Source: Clostridiaceae bacterium BL-3 (GTDB lineage Bacteria > Bacillota > Clostridia > Clostridiales > Clostridiaceae). Taken from it: a stretch of 64,000 bases of DNA. This document shows, in pieces, positions 26,558 to 35,477 of the stretch. The DNA is taken from positions 372,001-436,000 of the forward strand of contig CADDXC010000001.1 of assembly GCA_902809985.1 (NCBI GenBank), read 5' to 3'. The notes under the pieces are model-generated. The model was given only the letters and a program-made list of their open reading frames with translations, was not told where the DNA came from and made no database searches. Within the stretch, counting starts at the first letter, position 1; every line of letters begins with the position of its first letter. A program made the translations under genes and the position numbers.

Positions 26558-26726
26558 TATACATATAAGTAACAAATTAAAGTATAATACAAAATACTAG
26601 GCTGTAATAATCAGTATTTCCAGATAAAACATATAATACTCTATAAGCTTTATCAAAAGGCATATATCTTCTGGAATTAGGTGCAAAATTTTCAATAAAA
26701 TTTAATTAAATTGAGGAATTGATTTT

Positions 26727-27809
26727 ATGAATGTAAAAATAAAAGATGTGTTTGCTAAAGAAAATTATTCTATAAGAAAAATATTAGGTATATTAGATAG
26801 AGGAGCAAAGGGCATAGTTTTTATAGTAGATGATGAAGATAGACTTATGGGAACTATAACTGATGGGGATATAAGGAGAGCTATTTTATCTGGGGCTAAT
26901 TTAGAAGACAATGTTTCAAATATAGTACATAGAAATTCAGTTTGTGTTTCATGTAATACGAATAGAGAAAGAATAAAAGATATTTTTATAAAAAAGGCTG
27001 TGAAAGTCATACCTGTTGTAGATGACAATAGTAGGGTCGTGGATTTGATAAGTATAAATGATATACTGCTTCCAGAAGGAAAAGAGAATCCTGTGATAAT
27101 AATGGCGGGGGGACTTGGAACCAGACTTAAGGATTTGACAAAAGAAGTACCTAAACCAATGCTGAAAGTTGGACATGATCCTATACTTCAACATATAATA
27201 AGTAATTTTAAACAGTATGGATATAATAAAATACTTATTTCTGTCAATTACAAGTCAGAAATAATAGAAAATTATTTTCAGGATGGACTTGCCTATGGAG
27301 TTAAGATAGATTATATAAAAGAAAGTAAAAGACTTGGAACAGCAGGAGGAATAAAATTGGCAGATGACTATATTGACAAGCCTTTTTTTGTGATAAATGG
27401 AGATATATTTACCAATCTGAATGTAGACAATATGATGAGATTTCATATTGAAAATAAATTCGACATAACTGTAGGAACAAGAAAACATTCTTTTCAAATT
27501 CCCTATGGAGTTATTGAGGCAGAAAATAACTGCATAAAAGGATTGAAGGAAAAACCAATAGTGGACTATTTAATAAATGCAGGTGTATACTGCTTGAATC
27601 CTGATTTAGTTAATTTCATACCGGATAATCAATATTTTGAAATAACGGACTTAATTGGTATCTGCATAAAAAATGGTGGAAAAGTGGGGAGTTATGAAAT
27701 AAAAGATTACTGGATGGATATAGGTAGAATGGAAGATTACAATAAGGTCAATAATGATGTACGTGATTTAATTGCAGCAGATAAGGTAGATGATGTATAT
27801 GATAAATAA
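26727..27809 (+). CDS. ptmE: CBS-domain sugar-1-phosphate nucleotidyltransferase (PtmE-like)
   Basis: A 360-residue two-part enzyme. Residues 1-117 form a CBS pair (GIVFIVDDEDRLMGTITDGDIRR). Residues 118-350 are a nucleotidyltransferase with the signature MAGGLGTRLKDLTKEVPKPML and INGDIF. This layout is that of Campylobacter PtmE, which makes GDP-glucosamine for legionaminic acid. It is the first gene of an operon that also contains legF, legI and legG. The ATG has a weak GAGGAAT site. An alternative is a generic sugar nucleotidyltransferase. Confidence 0.82.
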   Translation: MNVKIKDVFAKENYSIRKILGILDRGAKGIVFIVDDEDRLMGTITDGDIRRAILSGANLEDNVSNIVHRNSVCVSCNTNRERIKDIFIKKAVKVIPVVDDNSRVVDLISINDILLPEGKENPVIIMAGGLGTRLKDLTKEVPKPMLKVGHDPILQHIISNFKQYGYNKILISVNYKSEIIENYFQDGLAYGVKIDYIKESKRLGTAGGIKLADDYIDKPFFVINGDIFTNLNVDNMMRFHIENKFDITVGTRKHSFQIPYGVIEAENNCIKGLKEKPIVDYLINAGVYCLNPDLVNFIPDNQYFEITDLIGICIKNGGKVGSYEIKDYWMDIGRMEDYNKVNNDVRDLIAADKVDDVYDK

Positions 27810-28503
27810 TAAAATTATACTGGCAATAATACCTGCTAGAAGCGGTTCAAAAGGTATTCCACATAAGAATATAAAAAATTTAAATGGAAAGCCCTTAATA
27901 GCTTGGACTATTGAAGAAAGTTTGAAAAGTAAATACATAGATAAACTGATAGTTTCAACTGAAGATAATGAAATAACAGAAATTAGTAAAAAATATGGTG
28001 CGGAAGTTCCATTTTTAAGACCTGCTGAACTTGCATTGGATTCAACGCCGGGAATAGATCCAATACTTCATACAGTTAAATGGTTTCAAAATAGAAATTA
28101 CAGATTTGATTATGTAATGTGCTTACAGTGTACATCACCTTTTAGAACGTATAATCAGATAGACGAAGCCGTTGAAAATTTATTTAAAAAAGATGCTGAT
28201 TCTATTGTAAGTGTCTGTAAAAGTGAAATAACTCCTTACTGGATGAAGAAAATTGAGAATGGAAAATTAAAAGATTTCTTAGATGGAGATGTTTTTTATG
28301 CCAGGCGTCAGGATACACCTAAAGTATATAGATTGAATGGAGCAATATATATGGCAAAGACACAAGTGTGTTTAAATATTAAGAATTGGTATACTGAAAA
28401 CACTATACCTTACATAATGGACGAAATAAGTTCTATAGATATAGACAATATGTTGGATTTTAAATTTGCTGAGTTTTTGATGAAGGAGAATAAGAATGCT
28501 TGA
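27790..28503 (+). CDS. legF: CMP-legionaminic acid synthetase
   Basis: A 237-residue acylneuraminate cytidylyltransferase that activates the nine-carbon sugar with CTP. The signature IIPARSGSKGIPHKNIKNL is complete, followed by IVSTEDNEI and LQCTSPFRTYNQIDEA. It overlaps the end of ptmE by about 20 bases. Starts at 27790, 27793 and 27799 are all in frame; AAGG at 27783-27786 would favour one of the later two. The pathway (leg rather than neu or pse) is inferred from neighbours. Confidence 0.88.
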   Translation: MMYMINNKIILAIIPARSGSKGIPHKNIKNLNGKPLIAWTIEESLKSKYIDKLIVSTEDNEITEISKKYGAEVPFLRPAELALDSTPGIDPILHTVKWFQNRNYRFDYVMCLQCTSPFRTYNQIDEAVENLFKKDADSIVSVCKSEITPYWMKKIENGKLKDFLDGDVFYARRQDTPKVYRLNGAIYMAKTQVCLNIKNWYTENTIPYIMDEISSIDIDNMLDFKFAEFLMKENKNA

Positions 28504-29512
28504 TAAAAAACATGTATTTATAATAGCAGAAGCAGGGGTAAATCATAATGGTGATATAAATACTGCTAAAAAGCTTATAGATACAGCCTGTGAAGCTGGA
28601 GCTGATGCTGTAAAGTTTCAAACTTTTAGGGCTGAAAATCTTGTTATAAAGGATGCTCCCAAAGCAGAATACCAGAAAAAGACCACTGGCAGCAGCAGCC
28701 AATTTGAAATGCTTAAAAAGTTGGAATTGTCATTTGAGGATCATATAAATTTGAAAGAATACTGTGATAGAAGAAAAATTGTATTTTTATCCACTCCTTT
28801 TGATTTTGAGAGTGTGAATTTGTTGGAGAAAGTTGGAGTTGAGTATTATAAGATAAGTTCTGGCGATTTGACCAACATACCCCTTCTTGAGTACATAGCA
28901 AAATTGCAGAAACCTATGATAGTTTCAACTGGTATGGCCAACTTGGGCGAGGTTGAAATGGCTGTAAAAGCTATTAACAAATATATGGATGAAAATATAT
29001 ATTTACTGCATTGTACATCGAATTATCCTGCATCATATAAGGATGTAAATTTAAATGCAATAATTACCTTAAAAAATGCTTTTAAGCTTCCAGTGGGATA
29101 TTCCGATCATACAATTGGGATAGAAATTCCTGTGGCAGCTGCAGCCATGGGGGCTAAGATTATAGAAAAGCATTTTACTCTTGACAGAGGTATGGAAGGA
29201 CCTGATCATAAAGCTTCCTTGGAACCAGATGAATTGAAAAAAATGGTTGATGGTATTAGAAATGTAGAAAAAGCTTTTGGCGATGGAATAAAAAGATGTA
29301 ATTTAAGTGAAGAAAATACCAAAAAGGTTGCTAGAAAAAGTATAGTGGCAAGAAATAATTTAAAAAAAGGTCAGAAGTTATCACTTGACGATATAGCTTT
29401 TAAGAGACCGGAAACAGGGATAAAACCTGTTTATGCCAATGTCGTGGTAGGAAAAAAATTGATTAGAGATGTATATAAAGATGAACTGATAACATTTGAC
29501 TTGATTGAGTGA
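28496..29512 (+). CDS. legI: N,N'-diacetyllegionaminate synthase (NeuB family)
   Basis: A 338-residue NeuB family enzyme that condenses phosphoenolpyruvate with the six-carbon intermediate to give the nonulosonic acid. The TIM barrel shows IIAEAGVNHNGDINTAKKL, KFQTFRAENLV, STPFDFESVNLLE and YSDHTIGIEIPVAA. The C-terminal antifreeze-like SAF domain starts near residue 280 (KKVARKSIVARNNLKKGQ). It overlaps legF by 8 bases with GAAGGAGAA as ribosome site. Confidence 0.92.
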   Translation: MLDKKHVFIIAEAGVNHNGDINTAKKLIDTACEAGADAVKFQTFRAENLVIKDAPKAEYQKKTTGSSSQFEMLKKLELSFEDHINLKEYCDRRKIVFLSTPFDFESVNLLEKVGVEYYKISSGDLTNIPLLEYIAKLQKPMIVSTGMANLGEVEMAVKAINKYMDENIYLLHCTSNYPASYKDVNLNAIITLKNAFKLPVGYSDHTIGIEIPVAAAAMGAKIIEKHFTLDRGMEGPDHKASLEPDELKKMVDGIRNVEKAFGDGIKRCNLSEENTKKVARKSIVARNNLKKGQKLSLDDIAFKRPETGIKPVYANVVVGKKLIRDVYKDELITFDLIE

Positions 29513-29523
29513 GGTTAAATAGT

Positions 29524-30687
29524 ATGAAGAATATAGGAATTGTTACTACTTCAAGAGCTGATTTTGGTTTATTATATCCGATTATAAATGTTTTAGATAA
29601 TTCAGATTATTTTAGAGTAAAAGTTATAGCAACAGGGATGCATTTACTTAAAGAATATGGATATACATTAAAGTATGTTAAAGATAAGTGCAGGGATGTT
29701 GATAAAATAGACTTATTTATGCCTGTTATTGATAAATGTGCTCTAGTAAAAAGCATAGGAATAGGTTTCATGTCTTTTGCTGATTATTTTGTTAATAATA
29801 ATTTTGATGCAATTATGGTTTTAGGTGATAGATGTGAACTAATAGTTCCTGTGTATAGTGCAATGATTTATGATATACCTATAATTCATGTTTTTGGAGG
29901 AGATAGCATAGAAAGTTATGTAACCTATGATAATAATATAAGACATTGTATAACTAAATTGGCTAATATACATTTTACTGCTACTAAAGAACATGCTATT
30001 AGAATAAAGAAGCTGGGTGAAGAAGATTGGAGAATTTTTAATGTAGGATCACCGGCAATAGATTATATTAGTAGCTGTAATTATTTAAGTAAAGATGAAT
30101 TACAAAATAAGTTTAATAAAATCAATTTTTGTAATCAATATTGTGTTTTAACATATCATCCCGTTCCAACAGAAATAGAATATATTGGTAAACAGATAGA
30201 TGCTATGATACAAGCTTTGAATTTAGCGGATATTCAAATAATTTGTACTAAGCCTAATAATGATTTAGGAAATGAAATCATATTAGATAGGATAAAAAGA
30301 GAAGATAGCGTGAATAGCAAATTTTTATTAGTAGATAGTGTAAGCCAAGAAGAATATTATTCCTTGTTAAAATATAGTACTTTTATGATTGGCAATACAT
30401 CTAGTGGTATACTTGAATCTTCAGCATTTAATATACCAAGTATAAATATAGGGAGTAGGCAGCTAGGCAGGATAAAAGGTAAGAATGTTATTGATGTAAC
30501 TTGTTATGTAGATGATATTATAAAAGCGGTAAAAAAATGTAGAGAGGATGATAACTTCAGGACTATTTGTAAGACTTGTGAGAATCCGTATGGAGATGGT
30601 ACTGCGGGTTTTAAAATACTGAAAATATTAAAAAAATTACTATCAATGGATAAAAAAAAATTACTTATTAAAAAGAATACTTATTAA
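29524..30687 (+). CDS. legG: Hydrolysing UDP-sugar 2-epimerase (LegG/NeuC)
   Basis: A 387-residue UDP-N-acetylglucosamine 2-epimerase of the hydrolysing type, which releases the free 2-epimer sugar for LegI. Marks: GIVTTSRADFGLLYPI, VLGDRCELIVPVYSAMI, PIIHVFGGDS, HPVPTEIEY, and GNTSSGILESSAFNIPSINIG. The ATG at 29524 fits the family start; the in-frame GTG at 29509 lies in the ribosome site. A hydrolysing epimerase of this kind belongs to the legionaminic and sialic acid routes and separates them from the pseudaminic acid route. Confidence 0.88.
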   Translation: MKNIGIVTTSRADFGLLYPIINVLDNSDYFRVKVIATGMHLLKEYGYTLKYVKDKCRDVDKIDLFMPVIDKCALVKSIGIGFMSFADYFVNNNFDAIMVLGDRCELIVPVYSAMIYDIPIIHVFGGDSIESYVTYDNNIRHCITKLANIHFTATKEHAIRIKKLGEEDWRIFNVGSPAIDYISSCNYLSKDELQNKFNKINFCNQYCVLTYHPVPTEIEYIGKQIDAMIQALNLADIQIICTKPNNDLGNEIILDRIKREDSVNSKFLLVDSVSQEEYYSLLKYSTFMIGNTSSGILESSAFNIPSINIGSRQLGRIKGKNVIDVTCYVDDIIKAVKKCREDDNFRTICKTCENPYGDGTAGFKILKILKKLLSMDKKKLLIKKNTY

Positions 30688-30704
30688 GGGTGGTAAGATA
30701 ATAA

Positions 30705-31658
30705 TTGGATTTAAATATGAGGAAATATTATTTAGGTGATGAATTTAAAATTTTAAAGTTATTTAAAGATGTATTTTATAAGGAAATGCAGTTAGAGTAT
30801 TGGAAATGGAGATATAAAAAAAGTAAGCAAATGTACATAAATTTAATGTGGGATGATGAAAAATTAGTAGGTCATTATGCACTTTTCCCAATAGATGTTA
30901 TTTTAAATGGCAAAATTACAAGGACAGGATTTTCTATGACAACAATGACTTTAAAAGAATATAGTGGATTGGGCATATTTAGTACATTAGCTAAGAATTT
31001 ATATTTAGATTCTTTTAATGATTTAAACATTATATGGGGATTTCCAAATAATAATTCCTTACATGGATTTGTTAAAAATTTAAATTGGGTACATATATGT
31101 GATATAAATATGCTTGTTAAAGATATAAGTTCTGAAGATAGAGATGCGCAATATGATAATAAATATATTAATGAGATAAAAAGGTTTTCTAGTGAATATA
31201 ACGATTTAAATTTAAAAGTTGCCAGTAAATATAATTTTATAGTAAATAGAAATGAAGATTATTTGAATTGGCGATTTGTTCAGAATCCTGTAAATAGATA
31301 CCATATACTAGAATATAGGCGAGAAAATATTTTAAAAGGGTACTGTGTTTATAAATTATATAAAGATAAAGAATCGTATTTTATTGATATAGTGGATATT
31401 TTAGTTATAGATAAATACATATTTAAAGAGTTAATATTTGAAGTTATTTTAAAGGCTAAAGAAAGACAGATAAGATATGTTAATACGTGGATGGAAGATA
31501 AAGAACTTAGAAATATTCTATATGATATTGGCTTTATAGATAGCGGGAATATAACTCATTTTGGAATGTGTAAAAATAATGAAATGAAATTTTTAAAAAA
31601 TATTAATGGTGATTTAAGAAAATATTATTTAACAATGAGTGATTCAGATGTTTTTTAG
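30705..31658 (+). CDS. GNAT family N-acyltransferase
   Basis: A 317-residue GNAT protein resembling the Eis/N-acyltransferase group. The acyl-CoA loop region is TRTGFSMTTMTLKEYSGLGIFSTLAKNL, with GFPNNNSLHGFVKNL following. The C-terminal half probably forms a second GNAT-like lobe. In this operon it could acylate an amino group of the nonulosonic sugar, and with the deacetylase next door it suggests replacement of one acyl group by another. The acyl donor is unknown. The start is TTG with AAGGGTGG upstream; ATG 30717 is an alternative. Confidence 0.75.
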   Translation: MDLNMRKYYLGDEFKILKLFKDVFYKEMQLEYWKWRYKKSKQMYINLMWDDEKLVGHYALFPIDVILNGKITRTGFSMTTMTLKEYSGLGIFSTLAKNLYLDSFNDLNIIWGFPNNNSLHGFVKNLNWVHICDINMLVKDISSEDRDAQYDNKYINEIKRFSSEYNDLNLKVASKYNFIVNRNEDYLNWRFVQNPVNRYHILEYRRENILKGYCVYKLYKDKESYFIDIVDILVIDKYIFKELIFEVILKAKERQIRYVNTWMEDKELRNILYDIGFIDSGNITHFGMCKNNEMKFLKNINGDLRKYYLTMSDSDVF

Positions 31659-31670
31659 GAGGAGATATTT

Positions 31671-32336
31671 TTGAAAGTATTGATTGTATCGGTACATCCT
31701 GATGATGAAACTCTGGGCTGTGGTGGAACTATATTAAAACATTTGAAAAATGGCGATGAATTATATTGGATGATAATTACTGAGGCAGATGAATCAATTG
31801 GTTTTTCAAAGGAATTTATCGATATTAGAAAACTTCAGATTAGAAGAGTATCTAGGGAATATGGATTTAAAAAAGTATATGAATTAAATTTTTTAGCAAC
31901 TAGGTTACAGTCTGTAGATCTCAACGATTTTATAAGTTCGGTTTCAAGAGTTGTAAATGAAGTCGGACCTGAGATAATTTATATGAATAATAGATCGGAT
32001 ATTCATACAGATCATCGAATTACAGCCCATGTTTTAATGAGTTGTACCAAGAGCTTTAGATATTCTTTTATAAAAAAAATTCTTATGTATGAGTGTATAT
32101 CTGAGACTGAAATGTCGCCTCCACTTCCTGAGAATATATTCATACCAAATGTTTATAGCGATATAACTGATTTTATCGATAAAAAGCTTGAAATTATGAG
32201 TATTTATGAATCTGAAGTTCAAATGCCACCTTTGCCAAGAAGTCTTGATAATATAAAAGCTTTGGCAAGATACAGGGGTTCATCCTGTAGTGTTAACTAT
32301 GCAGAGGCATTTATGCTGGTTAGAGAAATTTTTTAA
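31671..32336 (+). CDS. PIG-L family N-deacetylase
   Basis: A 221-residue PIG-L/LmbE-like, zinc-dependent deacetylase of N-acetyl sugars. The metal motif is VSVHPDDETLGCGGT, with the second metal histidine in RSDIHTDHRITAHVL. It begins with TTG six bases after AGGAGG, 12 bases after the GNAT gene. Such an enzyme is not part of the basic legionaminic acid pathway, so it probably serves a modification step on the sugar or its precursor. Confidence 0.88.
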   Translation: MKVLIVSVHPDDETLGCGGTILKHLKNGDELYWMIITEADESIGFSKEFIDIRKLQIRRVSREYGFKKVYELNFLATRLQSVDLNDFISSVSRVVNEVGPEIIYMNNRSDIHTDHRITAHVLMSCTKSFRYSFIKKILMYECISETEMSPPLPENIFIPNVYSDITDFIDKKLEIMSIYESEVQMPPLPRSLDNIKALARYRGSSCSVNYAEAFMLVREIF

Positions 32337-32346
32337 GGTGATTAAT

Positions 32347-32985
32347 ATGAAAAAGATAGTTCTTATAGGTGCGGGAGGACATTGCAAAGTTATTATAGAT
32401 TTAATAGAATCATTAAAAGAATATGAGATATTTGGTGTTACAGATAAAAAAAAGCAGGGAACTGTTTTAAATTATAAAATAGTTGGAGATGATAGTAAAC
32501 TAAAAAAGATATACGAATCAGGTATTCATTATGCTTTTATATGTGTTGGTGCGATTTCAGACCTGTCAATAAGAAATAGTATTTATTCTAAATTAAAAAG
32601 TATAGGATTTAAATTACCAGTATTGATTCATAAAGATTCTATTATTTCACCATATGCACACGCAGAAGATGGAACTTGCATTATGGCTGGAACTGTTATA
32701 AATGCCGGTGCGTATATAGCTGAAAACTGTATAATAAATACTGGAAGTGTTGTGGAACATGACTGTATAGTTGGAGATAACACTCATATATCACCTAATG
32801 TATCCATTGGAGGAGGAACTAGAATAGGGTGTAATACTCACATTGGAATAGGAAGCTCTATTGTACAAGGTATTAATATTGGGAACAATGTAACTATAGG
32901 TGCAGGTGCAGTTGTTATTGGTGACATACCTGATAATGTTGTTTCAGTTGGTGTACCAGCAAAAATAATAAAGGTTAAGAAATAA
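32347..32985 (+). CDS. legH: NeuD/LegH-like sugar acetyltransferase
   Basis: A 212-residue protein with a Rossmann-like N-domain (KKIVLIGAGGHCKVIIDLI) and a left-handed beta-helix acyltransferase domain with hexapeptide repeats (ENCIINTGSVVEHDCIVGDN, NVTIGAGAVVIGDIP). LegH acetylates the 4-amino group of the legionaminic precursor; NeuD O-acetylates sialic acid. The pathway context favours LegH. The ATG at 32347 follows AAGGTG; the longer reading from 32290 overlaps the deacetylase in another frame. Confidence 0.83.
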   Translation: MKKIVLIGAGGHCKVIIDLIESLKEYEIFGVTDKKKQGTVLNYKIVGDDSKLKKIYESGIHYAFICVGAISDLSIRNSIYSKLKSIGFKLPVLIHKDSIISPYAHAEDGTCIMAGTVINAGAYIAENCIINTGSVVEHDCIVGDNTHISPNVSIGGGTRIGCNTHIGIGSSIVQGINIGNNVTIGAGAVVIGDIPDNVVSVGVPAKIIKVKK

Positions 32986-33009
32986 TTTTAAATTTAAGGA
33001 GAAAATTAT

Positions 33010-34002
33010 ATGAAGCTAAAGGGAAAAAGAGTTTTAGTAACAGGTTCTGAAGGCTTTATTGGAAGTCATTTGACGGAAAGACTTGTTGAACTTGGAGCAG
33101 AGGTTACTGCACTTGTTCAGTATAATTCCTTCAATAACTGGGGGTGGATAGATACCTTTGATAAAAATATAAAAGATAGTATTAATGTTGTTACAGGTGA
33201 CATCCGTGAATATGATGGAATAAAGAGAATAATAAAAGGACAGGAAGTTGTATTTCATCTTGCAGCACTTATTGCCATTCCCTATTCTTATCTTTCACCT
33301 ATGGCTTACGTCAGGACAAATGTGGAGGGAACAACGAATGTACTGGAAGCTTGCAGGGAATATGGTGTACAAAAAATTGTGCATACATCAACTTCGGAAA
33401 CCTATGGCACGGCATTATATGTTCCCATAGATGAAAAACATCCCATGCAGGGTCAGTCGCCTTATTCCGCTTCTAAAATAGGAGCTGATAAAATTGCCGA
33501 AAGTTTCTATAGAAGCTTTGATTTGCCTGTGGCAACTATAAGACCTTTTAACACATATGGGCCAAGGCAGTCTGCCAGAGCTGTCATTCCTACAATAATA
33601 TCTCAGATTCTATCGGGAGAAAGGGAAATAAAACTTGGAAGTTTGACTCCAACCAGAGACTTTAATTATGTTAAGGATACAGCTGATGCCTTTATAAAGA
33701 TTGCAGAAAGTGACAAAACTGTTGGACAAGTTCTGAATGCAGGTTCGAACTATGAGATATCCATAGGAAATTTGTCTCAGAAGATAATTGATATTATCGG
33801 AGAAAAGGTTAAAATTGTATGTGATGATGAAAGACTTAGACCTGAAAAAAGTGAGGTAAATAGGTTATGGGCTGATAATACTAAAATAAAAAAACTTACT
33901 GATTGGAGCCCTGAATATACGCTAGATGCTGGGTTAGAAGAAACTATTAATTGGATAAAGGGCAATATGAGGCATTTTAAAACCGATATTTACAATCTCT
34001 AG
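33010..34002 (+). CDS. legB: Nucleotide-sugar 4,6-dehydratase (LegB)
   Basis: A 330-residue short-chain dehydrogenase fold enzyme with NAD-binding VTGSEGFIGSHLTERLVELGAEV, catalytic threonine/serine in HTSTSETYG, and YSASKIGADK with the catalytic tyrosine and lysine. RPFNTYGPRQSARAVIPTII is characteristic of this dehydratase branch. In the legionaminic acid pathway it makes the 4-keto-6-deoxy intermediate that LegC aminates. A terminator overlaps its stop codon, so this is the last gene of the first leg transcription unit. Confidence 0.88.
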   Translation: MKLKGKRVLVTGSEGFIGSHLTERLVELGAEVTALVQYNSFNNWGWIDTFDKNIKDSINVVTGDIREYDGIKRIIKGQEVVFHLAALIAIPYSYLSPMAYVRTNVEGTTNVLEACREYGVQKIVHTSTSETYGTALYVPIDEKHPMQGQSPYSASKIGADKIAESFYRSFDLPVATIRPFNTYGPRQSARAVIPTIISQILSGEREIKLGSLTPTRDFNYVKDTADAFIKIAESDKTVGQVLNAGSNYEISIGNLSQKIIDIIGEKVKIVCDDERLRPEKSEVNRLWADNTKIKKLTDWSPEYTLDAGLEETINWIKGNMRHFKTDIYNL

Positions 34003-34030
34003 AAGTAAGTTGTTACTTCTAAAATTTTTT
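34001..34030 (+). terminator. Rho-independent terminator after legB
   Basis: The stem AGAAGTAA/TTACTTCT with loop GTTG is followed by AAAA and six T. The stem begins at the last base of the legB stop codon. Confidence 0.8.
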
Positions 34031-34046
34031 ACATATTCTACGATAA
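34020..34046 (+). promoter_or_regulatory. Likely sigma-28 promoter upstream of legC
   Basis: TAAA (34020-34023), exactly 15 bases, then TACGATAA (34039-34046). Two bases differ from the consensus TAAA-N15-GCCGATAA. The -35 element begins on the last base of the terminator stem and the T run forms the spacer. It would give legC its own late-class transcript, starting about 40 bases before the coding sequence. Confidence 0.6.
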
Positions 34047-34093
34047 ATAGATATCAATATTTTTTATAATTAGCAGTTTAGGAGATGAAATGT

Positions 34094-35191
34094 ATGATAC
34101 CACTTTGTGTACCGGAAATCAGGGGGAATGAATGGAAGTATATAAGAGAATGTTTGGATACCAACTGGGTTTCATCTGCCGGGGCATTTGTAGATAGATT
34201 TGAGAATGAATTTGCAAGATATTTAAATGTAAAGAAAGCAGTTGTAACCATGAATGGAACTTCCGCCCTGGAATTAGCACTTAGGACTTTAAATATAGGA
34301 GTTGGTGATGAGGTTATTGTTTCATCTATGACTTTTATATCTCCTGTAAATACCGTAAAATATGTTGGAGCAGAACCGGTTTTTGTGGATGTATGCCGTG
34401 ATACTTGGGTCATGGATGCAGATAAGGTGGAAGAATTGATAACTCCAAGAACCAAGGCAATACTTCCTGTACATATATATGGACATCCTGTTGATATGGA
34501 CAAAATTATGGACATAGCTAATAGGTACAATCTATATGTAATAGAGGATGCTACTGAAAGTTTGGCAGCGGAGTATAAAGAAAAGAAAGTAGGTAGTATA
34601 GGTCATATAGGTTGTTTTAGTTTTAATGGAAATAAACTTATAACTACAGGTGCTGGTGGAATGCTGGTTACTGACGATGAAAGATTTGGTGAAAGAGCTA
34701 AATATTTATCTACACAGACTAAAACTGTTCTTTCTAATGGTGGATTTTATCATGAAGAAATAGGTTATAATTTCAGAATGCCGAACCTTCTTGCAGCTAT
34801 GGGCTGTGCACAGCTTGAAAATATAGATGAATACAGCAGTATAAAAAGAAATAATGCTAATTTATATAATAAGTTTTTAAGTGGTATTAAAGGTATAACA
34901 CTTCCAGTTGAAAGAGAAAGTGTAAAAAATATTTATTGGTTATACTCTATTCTAGTTGAAGAAGATTATCCTATTAGTAGAGATGATTTGATTTTAAAGT
35001 TGAAGGAAAATGGTATTCAATCAAGACCGTTTTTCCTGCCGGTGCATAAAATGCCTCCATATAAAGAATGTAAAACTGGAGATATGAGTGTTACAGATGA
35101 TATTGTTAAAAGGGGAATAAATTTGCCTAGCTCTGTTGGATTAAATGAAAATGAAATTTGGCAGGTTTGTGATGTTATAAAAGATATTTAA
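34094..35191 (+). CDS. legC: DegT/DnrJ/EryC1-type aminotransferase (LegC)
   Basis: A 365-residue PLP-dependent sugar aminotransferase that adds the 4-amino group to the LegB product. Marks: VTMNGTSALELALRTL, DEVIVSSMTFISPVNTV, VIEDATESLAAEY, and the PLP lysine in SFNGNKLITTGAGGM. I start at the ATG at 34094, 6-7 bases after AGGAGATG. It is separated from legB by a terminator and a sigma-28-like promoter, so it may be regulated differently from the rest of the pathway. The 286-base gap after it is AT-rich, with nothing I can name. Confidence 0.9.
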   Translation: MIPLCVPEIRGNEWKYIRECLDTNWVSSAGAFVDRFENEFARYLNVKKAVVTMNGTSALELALRTLNIGVGDEVIVSSMTFISPVNTVKYVGAEPVFVDVCRDTWVMDADKVEELITPRTKAILPVHIYGHPVDMDKIMDIANRYNLYVIEDATESLAAEYKEKKVGSIGHIGCFSFNGNKLITTGAGGMLVTDDERFGERAKYLSTQTKTVLSNGGFYHEEIGYNFRMPNLLAAMGCAQLENIDEYSSIKRNNANLYNKFLSGIKGITLPVERESVKNIYWLYSILVEEDYPISRDDLILKLKENGIQSRPFFLPVHKMPPYKECKTGDMSVTDDIVKRGINLPSSVGLNENEIWQVCDVIKDI

Positions 35192-35477
35192 ATGTAAATA
35201 TAAATTTTGTCTTTATCTTTTATTTTAAATTGTACATGTGATACTGTGTTAAGGCTGTATAGCATACTAGAAAAAGAAAATGTTAGATCCTATCCAGGGT
35301 AAAAGCCTTTAAATATTAAAATTTTTTATACACAATATATGAGACTACCACAAAATAAGATTTAGAAGAATGTAAAAATGTCTAAATATAGATTTTGATA
35401 GTTGTTATTTAATAGATTTAAGTAAGTGAATTATTATTGAATCTTTATTAAAATATAAATTAGGAGTAAAGTTGACA

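Noticed and set aside
32290-32346. Longer N-terminus for the NeuD/LegH-like protein
   Set aside because: It overlaps the deacetylase gene in another frame; the ATG at 32347 has an AAGGTG site and starts directly with the Rossmann strand.
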